Source: Paenibacillus sp. USDA918EY (GTDB lineage Bacteria > Bacillota > Bacilli > Paenibacillales > Paenibacillaceae). Taken from it: a DNA stretch of 64,000 bases. Below, piece after piece: positions 8,623 through 17,287 of this stretch (position 1 is the first letter of the stretch; each line of letters opens with the position of its first letter). A model generated the notes under the pieces. It was not told the origin of the DNA and made no database searches. It saw nothing but the letters and a program-made list of their open reading frames with translations. A program made the position numbers and the translations under genes. The DNA lies in NCBI RefSeq assembly GCF_009870825.1, contig NZ_WTWY01000007.1:186001-250000 (forward strand), in the 5' to 3' direction.

Positions 8623-10002
8623 TTACAATTTGGGAAGCGTTACAATAAATCTTGTGCCAACCCCTACCGAGCTGCTCACTTCAATATTTCCCTCGTGCAG
8701 CTGCACGATCCTTTTCACGATGGCAAGCCCCAAACCCGTTCGGCCCGAAGCACGTTCCCGTGCGCGATCGACACGGTAAAAACGGTCGAATAGAAAGGGC
8801 AAATGCTCGGGAGCAATCCCTTCTCCGGTATCCGAAATGACGACGCGGATATGGGACTGCATTTCCTCCGCATACACTTCAATGCTTCGGCCTGACGGAA
8901 TATGGCTTGCGGCATTGCTCAGCAAGTTTGTCCACACTTGCATCAGCAGCACTTCGTCTCCCTGAACCGAAATGGACTCCGGAACCGATAGTTTAAGCAG
9001 CAAATCTTTCTCTTCCAGCTGCCATTGCAGCATCTCGACGGCTTGACGGATATGGCCGCGCAAGTAAAAGCGCTTCTTGTTCAGCGCCTCTTCCCCTTGT
9101 TCCAGCGTAGAGAGCAGCAAAAGTTGTTTGCTTAGCATCGAGAGGTGGCGGCTTTCAGTTTCAATAATCGAGGCATATTGCAAACGTTCCTCTTTCGGCA
9201 AATCCCCTTGCGCCAATACTTTGGCAAATCCTTGGATGGAGGTGAGCGGCGATTGGATTTCATGCGATACATTCGATACAAACTGTTGGCGTGCCAGATC
9301 GACCCGCTCCAGTTCCCGGCCCATCGTCATAAAATGCTCGGCCAGCTGACCGATTTCATCGCGTCTTCCGGTTTTTAACCGAAGATTGTAGTTCCCTTGC
9401 GCAAGGCGTTTGGTTGCTTCGGTTAACCGCGTAATCGGCTTGACGATATAACGAGTGCTCATCAAGAAAAATAATATGCTAATGATGATGGTCAGCGATA
9501 AGACCAGTGCAAAGAAGGTACGAAGCTCCCCGAACTGCAGCAGTACATCCGGCCGCATGAACAAGGCATAGGTCTTCCCGGATGTTTGGATGGACACGCC
9601 GACCGTATTGCTTAAACGGTTTTCAAAGAAGCCGGTAATGAACGGCTTGTTCGGAAACTGCGCAACACCGTGATAGATGCCTCCGCTAAGGACGAACCGG
9701 ATGTCTTGCTTATCCAGATCCTGTTCACGGAAGCCCCCTCCATAAAAATGCGATTCTCCTTGCCCATCCGTCACATAGATTTCGTACCCTAACGAGGCTG
9801 CATTGCGAAGATATCGCTCCATACCGTCAGGATTGAATTCAATAAAGTCCTTCATCTGCACGGCAATGGAAACAAGCTTCTTATCGTTATAAGGTTTGAG
9901 CTTCATATGGTAGTAAATATTTGAACCAAGCAATCCCAGCACGCTGCTGGCGAAGATGACGGCTAATGTGATCAGAAACACGCGATAGTACAGACTCTTC
10001 AT
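8623..10002 (-). CDS. hssS: Heme-sensing histidine kinase
   Basis: A 459-residue membrane sensor kinase. It has TM1 (about 9-31), an extracellular sensor of about 130 residues, TM2 (about 163-183), HAMP, the H-box FVSNVSHEIQSPLTS (His247) and an HATPase with GLGLAI. The sensor segment with YGGGFREQDL, YHG, FITGFFENR and FMRPD closely follows the S. aureus HssS sensor as remembered (YGEPFREDTL, FVTGFFDN, FMRPDI). It overlaps hssR by four bases. It should sense excess heme and activate HssR. Confidence 0.9.
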   Translation of the reverse strand: MKSLYYRVFLITLAVIFASSVLGLLGSNIYYHMKLKPYNDKKLVSIAVQMKDFIEFNPDGMERYLRNAASLGYEIYVTDGQGESHFYGGGFREQDLDKQDIRFVLSGGIYHGVAQFPNKPFITGFFENRLSNTVGVSIQTSGKTYALFMRPDVLLQFGELRTFFALVLSLTIIISILFFLMSTRYIVKPITRLTEATKRLAQGNYNLRLKTGRRDEIGQLAEHFMTMGRELERVDLARQQFVSNVSHEIQSPLTSIQGFAKVLAQGDLPKEERLQYASIIETESRHLSMLSKQLLLLSTLEQGEEALNKKRFYLRGHIRQAVEMLQWQLEEKDLLLKLSVPESISVQGDEVLLMQVWTNLLSNAASHIPSGRSIEVYAEEMQSHIRVVISDTGEGIAPEHLPFLFDRFYRVDRARERASGRTGLGLAIVKRIVQLHEGNIEVSSSVGVGTRFIVTLPKL

Positions 10003-10682
10003 TTGTCCCTCACCACAATTTTGTAGCCGATGCCGCGAACCGTCTGAATAACAAAATCATCCGCGTAATCGGCAAAACGCTGACGCAGCCTGTTGATATG
10101 CACATTAACCGTATTGTCGTCTCCTTCATAATCCTGGCCCCATACGAGACGGATCAACTCTTCGCGGGAAAATAGACGCCCCGGATATTGCGCCAGCTGG
10201 GCCAGCAACTCAAACTCTTTCATCGGCAGTAAAATAAGAGATTGGCCGTCGGTCACTTCAACGTTTTTGCGGTCAATGGTAATACGATGCATCCGAATGA
10301 TGTCATCCGCTGGCCGGTTATAGCGGCGGAACAGCGCCTTGACCCGGAAGAGCAGCTCTTCGGGCTCGAAAGGTTTGGTCACATAGTCATCCGTCCCTCT
10401 TAGATAACCTTGTTCTTTATCGGACAACTGGTCTTTGGCCGTCAGCAAAATAATCGGGATATCGTATTGCTGCCGAATATGCTCACACAGCTCAAACCCG
10501 TCCATATGCGGCATCATCACATCAATGATCGCAATATCGATCGGCGAGCGTTCCATAACCTTTACCGCCTCGGCCCCGTCTTGAGCTTCGTGCACGCGAT
10601 ATCCTTCACGGGTCATGACGTAACGCACCAGCGCTCTAATATTTGGATCATCGTCTGCCAGAAGCAGATGGTTCAACTTCAA
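9999..10682 (-). CDS. hssR: Heme response regulator
   Basis: A 227-residue OmpR-family regulator: receiver with phosphoacceptor Asp54 (IIDVMMPHMDG), switch threonine and lysine in LLTAKDQLS and YVTKPFEPEEL, then a winged helix (LPMKEFELLAQL, VWGQDYEGDDNTVNVHINRLRQRF, TVRGIGYKI). The SDKE, GTDDYVTKPFE, RRYN and DYEGD segments match the HssR subfamily as remembered. It is first in the hssR-hssS-hrtB-hrtA cluster. Heme control is inferred from the whole cluster. Confidence 0.9.
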   Translation of the reverse strand: MKLNHLLLADDDPNIRALVRYVMTREGYRVHEAQDGAEAVKVMERSPIDIAIIDVMMPHMDGFELCEHIRQQYDIPIILLTAKDQLSDKEQGYLRGTDDYVTKPFEPEELLFRVKALFRRYNRPADDIIRMHRITIDRKNVEVTDGQSLILLPMKEFELLAQLAQYPGRLFSREELIRLVWGQDYEGDDNTVNVHINRLRQRFADYADDFVIQTVRGIGYKIVVRDK

Positions 10683-10816
10683 AACCCCCAGTCTCTGTTC
10701 CTATTGTTCGTTACAAATTAGATAAACTATGCATCATGTCCTTCTATTCCCCTTCTTCACGAGGAACATCAAAAAATAATAGGTCACAGGGTTACCATTC
10801 CCCGTAATGTATCCAA

Positions 10817-11080
10817 ATGGGCGTTTTTTTGCAAGAGCGTTCTGCATTTTATGCAGAATTGGTAGATATGAATGGTCAGGTATTATTGGATGAATCCAAA
10901 AAAATAGAGCCAAAGGATTATCAGGATGATGCCGAAACGCTGCAATCTCCAATATTTAAAACCGCCATTCGAAAAACGCAAGATGACCCTGACTTTACGG
11001 ACTGTTTAATTAATATGGATACATTAAAAATTGTTACCTTTGACGAGTTATTGAACGCAAAAATCAGCTCAGCCGAATAA
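10817..11080 (+). CDS. Hypothetical protein, possibly a gene remnant
   Basis: An 87-codon frame with protein-like composition (ELVDMNGQVLLDESKKIEPKDY, DCLINMDTLKIVTFDELL) and no domain that I recognise. No ribosome site is visible before the ATG at 10817. A TTG four codons later is no better. The frame may be the 3' part of a larger lost gene. It is flanked by non-coding DNA on both sides. Confidence 0.3.
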   Translation: MGVFLQERSAFYAELVDMNGQVLLDESKKIEPKDYQDDAETLQSPIFKTAIRKTQDDPDFTDCLINMDTLKIVTFDELLNAKISSAE

Positions 11081-11877
11081 TCGGTAGCTATGTGCGAGTG
11101 ATTCCATCCTCCCGCAAAAACCGGCCGATAAAGCGCTGGAGAAAGGCGAAGCAAGACATCGGCGCGAAAAAAATTTGGATAGAAATTTGGGGTATTAACG
11201 CACAGAGGGCAACTCAAGCGCATACCATGCTACGTGTCGTCTTCCCCGTTTCATTGGACCATTCCGATTGATTGTATTATCAGGTGTAAGGCTACGGCAT
11301 GTTGAATACCTTTAAATCGGATACCTCATTGGTTTTCGACACCGCCAAAAACGCTTGTTTCAAATTTCCTCTTGCTCAATACTGCCTATCCTGCTATTAT
11401 GGAGAAGCATAATTTTTGGAAAGCGAATATTCGATATATGTAGGATCTTTCCAAGCAGATAATCTTTGACCACTTCCTTCGGGTAGTTAAGGCCATACGG
11501 ACAGCCGGGTCAAATGCCGATTGGCAACTTTCGTTGCCTTATTGATTGAGTTAAAAGCTCAAATTTTATAAGTTGGTAACTTTATAACCAGTGCATACGC
11601 ACACAACTTGTGAAACGGTCAATAAGAGTGGTAAAAGTAATTATTTGCTATATAGACTCTGATCCTAAGGCAATATATTTGAATATTAAGAGCCTTCCAT
11701 GAAAACGATGCGTTTTATGGCTGACTGGCGAGCGCTTGAGGTTTGTCCTGTCATGCTTAATGGAACTATCTTATTATTTGACTATATCAAGCAAGTGTGA
11801 TGCGCATGGGTGCGTGTTTCGCTTGCTTTTTTTGTGCCGTTTTACAGAAAATTTTATTTTGGTGAGGAGATTGAGAA
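11081..11877. other. Long non-coding interval before the carboxynorspermidine genes
   Basis: About 800 bases with no coding frame that I can support. The last part (about 11690-11834) ends in a terminator-like hairpin just before the next gene, so a regulatory leader is possible, but no known riboswitch class was recognised. Confidence 0.4.
11789..11834 (+). terminator. Terminator-like hairpin ahead of the polyamine operon
   Basis: AAGCAAG (11789-11795) pairs with CTTGCTT (11822-11828), with a GC-rich interior, and is followed by TTTTT. It ends 44 bases before the ATG at 11878, so it is either an attenuator or the end of an unseen upstream transcript. Confidence 0.55.
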
Positions 11878-13116
11878 ATGGGAAAAGCACTAATCATCGG
11901 CGCCGGCGGCGTAGCATCTGTAGCAGTTCATAAATGCGTTCAAAACAGCGAGGTCTTCGAGGAAATCTGCATCGCCAGCCGCACGAAGTCCAAATGCGAC
12001 GAACTGAAAGCCAAATTGGACGGCGGCAAAACCAAAATTACGACGGCTCAGGTCGATGCCAACAACGTAGACGAGCTGATCGCTCTGATTAACGAAGTTA
12101 AACCGGATATCGTCATGAACCTGGCTCTGCCTTACCAAGATTTGACGATCATGGATGCTTGCCTGGCTACCAAAACGCACTATATGGACACGGCAAACTA
12201 TGAGCCGGAAGATACGGCGAAATTCGAATACAAATGGCAATGGGAGTACCGGGAACGCTTTGAAAAAGCAGGAATCACGGCACTTCTGGGCAGCGGATTC
12301 GACCCAGGCGTCACCGGGGTATTCTCCGCTTATGCATTGAAACACTATTTTGACGAAATTGAATATATCGATATTCTGGATTGCAACGGCGGGGATCATG
12401 GCTATCCTTTCGCAACCAACTTCAACCCGGAAATCAATATCCGTGAAGTGTCCGCCAACGGCCGCTACTGGGAAAACGGGGAATGGATCGAAACGAAACC
12501 GATGGAAATCAAACGCGAGTATAACTTCGCCGAAGTCGGCAAAAAGGACATGTATCTGCTGTACCACGAGGAGCTCGAGTCTCTTGCGCAAAACATCCCT
12601 GGACTGAAACGCATCCGTTTCTTCATGACGTTCGGCCAAAGCTATCTCATGCACTTGAAGGCGCTTGAAAACGTGGGAATGACCTCCATCGAACCGATCG
12701 AATTCGAAGGCAAACAAATCATTCCGCTTCAATTCCTGAAGGCTGTGCTTCCGGACCCGGCTTCCCTCGGTCCTCGGACAGTAGGCAAAACGAACATCGG
12801 CTGCATCTTCAAAGGGAAAAAAGACGGCCAAGACAAGACGTATTATGTCTACAACGTTTGCGACCATCAAGAGTGCTACAAAGAAGTGGGCTCCCAAGCC
12901 ATCTCTTACACGACCGGCGTTCCTGCCATGATCGGCGCGGCGATGGTCCTCACCGGCAAATGGAACAAACCGGGCGTATACAACGTCGAAGAGTTCGATC
13001 CGGATCCATTCATGGAAGAGCTGAACAAATGGGGACTCCCATGGGTAGAAGACTTCAATCCGGTGCTGGTGGACGCCCTGCCTGAAGAAACAAAAGAGCC
13101 GGAGCTCGTTCGTTAA
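11878..13116 (+). CDS. Saccharopine dehydrogenase family protein, carboxynorspermidine synthase
   Basis: Reductive coupling enzyme of the alternative polyamine route: it would join aspartate semialdehyde and a diamine with NADPH to give carboxynorspermidine or carboxyspermidine. The 412-residue protein begins with a Rossmann motif (ALIIGAGGVASVAVHKC) and has the family segments MDTANYEPED, GFDPGVTGVF and CNGGDHGYPFATNFNPE. GAGGAG precedes the ATG. The next gene starts one base after its stop codon and encodes the matching decarboxylase, which supports the assignment. Confidence 0.92.
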   Translation: MGKALIIGAGGVASVAVHKCVQNSEVFEEICIASRTKSKCDELKAKLDGGKTKITTAQVDANNVDELIALINEVKPDIVMNLALPYQDLTIMDACLATKTHYMDTANYEPEDTAKFEYKWQWEYRERFEKAGITALLGSGFDPGVTGVFSAYALKHYFDEIEYIDILDCNGGDHGYPFATNFNPEINIREVSANGRYWENGEWIETKPMEIKREYNFAEVGKKDMYLLYHEELESLAQNIPGLKRIRFFMTFGQSYLMHLKALENVGMTSIEPIEFEGKQIIPLQFLKAVLPDPASLGPRTVGKTNIGCIFKGKKDGQDKTYYVYNVCDHQECYKEVGSQAISYTTGVPAMIGAAMVLTGKWNKPGVYNVEEFDPDPFMEELNKWGLPWVEDFNPVLVDALPEETKEPELVR

Positions 13117-13117
13117 T

Positions 13118-14245
13118 ATGCGGTTCGAGGAGTTACCGACACCTTGTTTTGTTGTCGATGAGGCGCTCATCGAAAAAAACCTGAAAATTTTGAACGGCGT
13201 CATGCAGCGTACGGGAGCCAAAATCGTGCTGGCGCAAAAAGCTTTTTCCATGACCGAGATGTACCCGCTCATCGGACAGTATTTAAGCGGCACGACTGCG
13301 AGCGGTTTATTCGAAGCACGGCTGGGGCACGAGGAAATGGGCAAGGAAAACCACGTCTTTGCCCCTGCCTACCGTGAAGATGAAATCGACGAGATTGTTT
13401 CCATTTGCGACCATATCATCTTCAATTCCTTTTCCCAGCTGGAAAAGTTTAAAGGGAAAGCTCTTGCAGCCGGCAAAAAGGTAGGCCTTCGCATCAATCC
13501 GGAATGTTCGACGCAAGTGGGGCATGAAATTTACGATCCTTGTTCGCCGGGTTCTAGATTTGGCGTAAAACAAGAGGATTTCCGGCCGGAACTGCTTGAA
13601 GGCGTGACGGGATTGCACTTCCATACCCTGTGCCAGCAGAACTCGGATGATTTGGAGACCACGCTGAACGCGGTCGAAGACAAGTTCGGGCCATGGCTGC
13701 CGCAAATGGAATGGATCAATTTCGGCGGCGGCCACCATATCACGCGGGAAGATTATGATATTCCGAGATTGGAAGCATGCATTAAGAGAATGCAGGAGAA
13801 ATACGGTTTGGAAGTTTATCTCGAACCGGGAGAAGCCATTGCACTGAATGCGGGCTATATGGTTACTTCGGTCCTAGATATCCATCGCAACGGCATCGAG
13901 ATCGCGATCGTGGACACGTCGGCGACCTGTCACATGCCGGATGTTCTGGAAATGCCTTATCGCCCGCCGCTGATCGGTTCGGGCGAAGCCGGGGAGAAAC
14001 CGTACACTTATCGCCTTGGCGGTCCGACCTGCCTTACGGGCGACGTCATCGGAGACTATTCCTTCGATCAACCCCTGAAGAGCGGCGACAGATTGGTGTT
14101 CGAAGACATGGCGATCTACTCCATGGTCAAAACGAACACCTTCAACGGCATGCCGCTGCCGGCCATCGCCGTGCAGGAGAAAGACGGCAATTGCCGCATC
14201 GTGCGCGAGTTCGGCTATCAGGATTTTAAGATGAGACTCGCTTAA
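13118..14245 (+). CDS. nspC: Carboxynorspermidine decarboxylase
   Basis: A PLP-dependent fold III decarboxylase (alanine racemase type barrel plus beta domain) that removes CO2 from carboxy(nor)spermidine. The 375-residue protein has the PLP lysine in VLAQKAFS (Lys41), the HFHTLCQQN segment, the glycine loop NFGGGHHITR and the C-terminal substrate site CLTGDVIGDY. It starts one base after the preceding stop codon, a clear two-gene operon, and is closed by the strong terminator at 14251. The pair should make spermidine or norspermidine. Confidence 0.94.
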   Translation: MRFEELPTPCFVVDEALIEKNLKILNGVMQRTGAKIVLAQKAFSMTEMYPLIGQYLSGTTASGLFEARLGHEEMGKENHVFAPAYREDEIDEIVSICDHIIFNSFSQLEKFKGKALAAGKKVGLRINPECSTQVGHEIYDPCSPGSRFGVKQEDFRPELLEGVTGLHFHTLCQQNSDDLETTLNAVEDKFGPWLPQMEWINFGGGHHITREDYDIPRLEACIKRMQEKYGLEVYLEPGEAIALNAGYMVTSVLDIHRNGIEIAIVDTSATCHMPDVLEMPYRPPLIGSGEAGEKPYTYRLGGPTCLTGDVIGDYSFDQPLKSGDRLVFEDMAIYSMVKTNTFNGMPLPAIAVQEKDGNCRIVREFGYQDFKMRLA

Positions 14246-14250
14246 TGAAT

Positions 14251-14290
14251 AACAAAGCCTTAGCCCTGTCATCAGGGTTAAGGCTTTGTT
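14251..14290 (+). terminator. Strong hairpin terminator
   Basis: AACAAAGCCTTA and TAAGGCTTTGTT pair, with an inner CCCTG/CAGGG stem. It closes the nspC operon. Confidence 0.75.
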
Positions 14291-14305
14291 GCGTTTTCGC
14301 CGTTC

Positions 14306-14320
14306 CTTATGATACGGTTC
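14306..14320 (-). repeat. att-like direct repeat B
   Basis: Reads GAACCGTATCATAAG on the minus strand, an exact consensus core. TTTTCGCCGTTC lies on its left and GCTATCTGAAACGGCAAG on its right, diverged forms of the inverted repeats seen at other copies. It is the left border of the recombinase/primase cassette. Confidence 0.75.
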
Positions 14321-14438
14321 TCCGCGCTATCTGAAACGGCAAGTTTTTTCACCCGCCGCCTTTTCGTGCTTGGACTTCCTCGACAAAAACCGAAAAGCCT
14401 TCACTTGAAAGCATATATCATGATCTTGCAAGACACAA

Positions 14439-14482
14439 AGACCCCTTTCGCGTGACTTTCGCGGAGGGGGTCTTCAACTTTT
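14439..14482 (+). terminator. Hairpin at the left end of the recombinase cassette
   Basis: AGACCCC (14439-14445) and GGGGTCT (14467-14473) pair across a 21-base loop and are followed by TCAACTTTTT. Related GACCCC hairpins occur at 41950 and 59518 beside other att-like copies, so it appears to be part of a conserved cassette end. Confidence 0.6.
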
Positions 14483-14497
14483 TCGGGAGGGATGAAC

Positions 14498-14899
14498 ATG
14501 CGAACCATCAACACCCGGCAGGACGTCGAAGACCTTCTCCGGGACGGCACTGCGCCCGCAGCGCTGGCAGAACACATCGCCGAGTTCTTTCGGCAACTGG
14601 AGGAAGAGTTGGCCGACGACGAGGAAGACGCATTCCGGCTCGACCAGCACGGGCCGATTGTCTTGCTGGAAGCGGGCGACGACCTGCGCGGCCTGAACTT
14701 TGCGGGACTGAACAGCGAGAGCGGCGATTTTCCCCGCCGCGCAGTCGAGTTCGTCGAAAAGCTCGACCTTGTCGAAGTGCAGGCGTACAGGCTCGCGGCA
14801 ATGCTGGACAACGACTTTGTAGTAACGATCTTCACGCTGGCGGGAACACACGACGAGGAGGCGGAGCAATGGCTGAGCGAACAAGCGCAAAGAAGCTAA
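14498..14899 (+). CDS. Hypothetical cassette protein
   Basis: A 133-residue acidic protein (HIAEFFRQLEEELADDEEDAF, AAMLDNDFVVTIFTLAG) with no recognised domain. The start is the second of two nearby ATGs, seven bases from GGGAGGG. It is first of three tightly overlapping genes and has GC-rich codon use unlike the flanks. The first codons (Met-Arg-Thr-Ile-Asn/Lys-Thr) and the leader are repeated in the collapsed element at 59518-59631, so this gene marks the left end of the cassette. Confidence 0.7.
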   Translation: MRTINTRQDVEDLLRDGTAPAALAEHIAEFFRQLEEELADDEEDAFRLDQHGPIVLLEAGDDLRGLNFAGLNSESGDFPRRAVEFVEKLDLVEVQAYRLAAMLDNDFVVTIFTLAGTHDEEAEQWLSEQAQRS

Positions 14900-15375
14900 C
14901 TGTAAACGAACTGATCGTCCAAAAGCTCAAGGAAACGTTTGACCGCAAGGGTACTTCCCCGGACGAGGGCTCGAACGTCTGGGTCATGGCAGCGGCGGCA
15001 AAGCCGTTCCGAGAAGGTGAAGAAAACGGACTGTCTCAGGAACCCGGCAGTCGCAGACCGACTCACCGCGTTCGCGTCGTGCTCCGAACTTCTGACGCGC
15101 AGGAAGCGAACCCCTACGTCGACGGCTCGGACTTCTTCCTTGAAGTCGACGAGCGCCAGCAGTCGGCGGAGTTCGTTTGGGAAGAGGAAAGCTTCGCCGA
15201 CGCCCCGCACCTGCACGGCTCCGAAGTCTTGACCGCAATCCGGTGGACAAGCGAACCGGACGAAGCGCTGCTGTGCGTCCGGCTCGAAGACCCGTTTCAG
15301 ACCCGGACAGACCAAGCGAAACTGGGAGAAGCAACGAGACAAGGAACGAGCGAGGGGGACGAAACGTGGACGTGA
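14869..15375 (+). CDS. Hypothetical cassette protein
   Basis: A 168-residue protein of unknown function with a lysine-rich start (RTSAKKLTVNELIVQKLKETF) and an acidic C-terminal half. The open frame extends further left, but the ATG at 14869 has GGAGGCGGAG in front and overlaps the previous gene by 31 bases, as in a compact operon. Its end overlaps the next start by ten bases. Codon use is GC-rich like the rest of 14498-21551. Confidence 0.65.
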   Translation: MAERTSAKKLTVNELIVQKLKETFDRKGTSPDEGSNVWVMAAAAKPFREGEENGLSQEPGSRRPTHRVRVVLRTSDAQEANPYVDGSDFFLEVDERQQSAEFVWEEESFADAPHLHGSEVLTAIRWTSEPDEALLCVRLEDPFQTRTDQAKLGEATRQGTSEGDETWT

Positions 15376-15629
15376 CCGCCAACCCGTACGAAACGTACAA
15401 TCAACTTATCAATGCGGAAGACAGACTGCTCGAGCGGCTGGAAGCGTGCGAACTGGCCCAAAGCTCCATTTTTGACCTGTTCTTCAAGAGCGAAGGGCCT
15501 CTCAGTCGCGAAGGGGTCGAAGAGATCCTCCAAGCCGTTCACGCCATCAGCCTGCGGCTCCAGTCCGAGTTGCTGGCCCTCCGTTTGGAGAAAAAGACCG
15601 TCGCCCGCCAGTTGAAAAAGTTTACGTAG
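15366..15629 (+). CDS. Small coiled-coil cassette protein
   Basis: An 87-residue protein starting at GTG 15366 behind GAGGGGGA. It is largely helical with heptad-like leucines (LLERLEACELAQSSIFDLFF, LRLQSELLALRLEKKTVARQL). No family was recognised. It is third in the 14498-15629 operon, overlapping the previous gene by ten bases, and directly precedes the AGTGCGGC repeat region. Confidence 0.65.
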   Translation: MDVTANPYETYNQLINAEDRLLERLEACELAQSSIFDLFFKSEGPLSREGVEEILQAVHAISLRLQSELLALRLEKKTVARQLKKFT

Positions 15630-15660
15630 ACCGCGCCGCTCTCCTCCCCTGAACCGCCCT

Positions 15661-16005
15661 GCCGCACTTTCCAAGCCCCGCAAGGCTTTTCAGCCGCACT
15701 CGACCTGCACTTTGCCGCCCTTCCGTTGCCCTGCAGCCAAAACCAAAAAACGGCGCTGCTTTGCTGTGCCGCCTGGACCGAACCAACACGCTTCAAACTT
15801 CTGTCGCTGCACGGGAAGAAAGCGCCGCCCTGCCGCACTTTCCACGCGGCTCAAGGGCTTGACTCAGCCCTGAACCTGAACTCAGCCGCCCTCCGGCTTG
15901 TCGACCCTCCGAAAAAGTGCGGCTCAGTGCGGTAGCAGGGCGGGTTGTCCAAGCACGAAAAGACACGCCCTGCAAGGCTTTTTCCAAACAGGGCGGCAGT
16001 GCGGC
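15661..16005. repeat. Cluster of GCCGCACTTT / AGTGCGGC motifs, possible origin iterons
   Basis: This 418-base gene-free interval carries GCCGCACTTT at 15661, GCCGCACT at 15693, TGCACTTTGCC near 15706, TGCCGCACTTT at 15831, AAAGTGCGGC at 15914, CAGTGCGG at 15925 and CAGTGCGGC at 15997. Copies occur in both orientations. The same motif returns at 20256-20390 beyond the primase gene. The pattern resembles iterons for an initiator or a regulator. Confidence 0.5.
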
Positions 16006-16047
16006 TCAAACCCGGCTCTGGGCCGAACCCGCTTTTTGTTGTTCCCT

Positions 16048-16389
16048 TCACCTCGGCTTGTCGTCCAGCACCGCGTCGATCACTTTCAGCACTTTCTTTT
16101 GCTCGGCGGTGCTCCGCCCACGGAGCCTGTCCACGATCTGCCCAAGCGCTGTGTCTCCACCCGCCCCGACCTCCGGTTGGATGTAGCGGAAAAAGTCGAC
16201 CAACGAGACGCCGAGCGCGTCCGTCACCTTGGCGAGCACCTCGACCGAGCAGGTTTTCTCAGACCTCTCCAGCTTTCCGATGTAGCTCTCGTGGATTTGC
16301 GCTTTGTGGGCCAAGTCCTCCTGACTCAAGCCCCTTTGTTTTCGGAAGTGTCGGATTCCCTCCCCGACCTTTTTCATGATTTCACTCAC
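16048..16389 (-). CDS. XRE-family repressor
   Basis: A 113-residue regulator: helix-turn-helix at about residues 12-65 (IRHFRKQRGLSQEDLAHKAQIHESYIGKLERSEKTCSVEVLAKV) and a short helical tail. The likely start is GTG 16389 with AGGGTGA upstream. The longer frame to 16461 would run into the region upstream of the next gene. It is divergent from the lipoprotein gene and lies inside the recombinase cassette, so it is probably a cassette repressor. Such small XRE proteins often control integration or replication genes. Confidence 0.8.
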   Translation of the reverse strand: MSEIMKKVGEGIRHFRKQRGLSQEDLAHKAQIHESYIGKLERSEKTCSVEVLAKVTDALGVSLVDFFRYIQPEVGAGGDTALGQIVDRLRGRSTAEQKKVLKVIDAVLDDKPR

Positions 16390-16564
16390 AACGATCACCC
16401 TATGCCAACCATAGAACAGCGGGTCAAAGCACCCAAGGGACGATAGGGTAGCCTTCGACAAAAATCTACCCCAAAGGAACTATCTGTGCTAGAATAGGAC
16501 TGTCGCTGTTCAGGAAGAATCTTCCAGAAGACCAACCACCAAAAACGAGACGGAGAGAGATAGC

Positions 16565-17254
16565 ATGAACAAGAAAACAGCTTTTTCAGCAACAATTCTG
16601 CTGCTGGCCATCCTTTTGACAGCGTGCGGCCAAAAGCCGGACGAGCCGACGACTGCCGCGCAATCGCAGGCTGCTTCCCCCGCCCCGTCGGCCAGCCCGC
16701 CGCCGTCGCCCCAGTAGAGCAAAAGCGCGGAACAGGAATCAGTGCCGCCGACCAAGCCTGCCAACAGCGCAGTTCCGGAGGAAACAACCGACCCCGACGC
16801 CCCTGCTCCGCTCCTGCCGATCGGCAATCTCGAAACGGACGAGAACGGAAACGTTGTGAACGACCCGTCCCAAGCCAACGCAGACGACTCCCCGTCCACC
16901 AGTGGCATCACCGCCGATGGATTCGAAGGCTTGGAAATGTACGTCCTGTCTTCTCAATGGTCTTCGAAGGACAAGCAGACGACCGTGACCATCGAAGTGA
17001 ACAACGGCTCCGACAAGACCGTGGAGGCGGGAAGCAGCAACATTGCCGCGATCACTGTAGATCAGGCCATCGTGGATTCGGGAATCGACCCCTATACCTC
17101 CAGAAGAAAGATTCTACCGGGAGGAAAGGCGAAAATTGAACTGGGGTTCAGCGTGAAGCCCGAGGAGATTGCAGGGTACGCGCTAATGGAGGATTCCCTC
17201 AGCGACAAACCGCTCCGGGCCATCATCACCAACCCGAACGTCGGAGGAAACTGA
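16565..17254 (+). pseudogene. Lipoprotein gene interrupted by an in-frame TAG
   Basis: The ATG at 16565 begins a lipoprotein signal peptide (lipobox LLTAC, Cys21) followed by a Pro/Ser/Ala-rich linker. Codon 51 is TAG (16715-16717). The same frame then continues without another stop to 17254, giving a Thr/Pro-rich linker and a beta-rich domain (MYVLSSQWSSKDKQTTVTIEVNNGSDK, KAKIELGFSVKPEEIAGYAL) like small extracellular Ig-like domains. CAG to TAG would explain it. It could also be amber readthrough or a sequencing error. If intact, the product would be a 229-residue surface lipoprotein. Confidence 0.75.
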
Positions 17255-17287
17255 CGTGAAACTTTGCCAAGGAGGTGAAGAACTCGC

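Noticed and set aside
10734..10952. 72-codon minus-strand frame upstream of hssR
   Set aside because: Overlaps the better plus-strand frame at 10817, with no ribosome site or family resemblance.
11890..13344. A 484-codon open frame antisense to the carboxynorspermidine synthase
   Set aside because: It is the shadow of a well-supported gene. Its composition is unnatural and it has no ribosome site.
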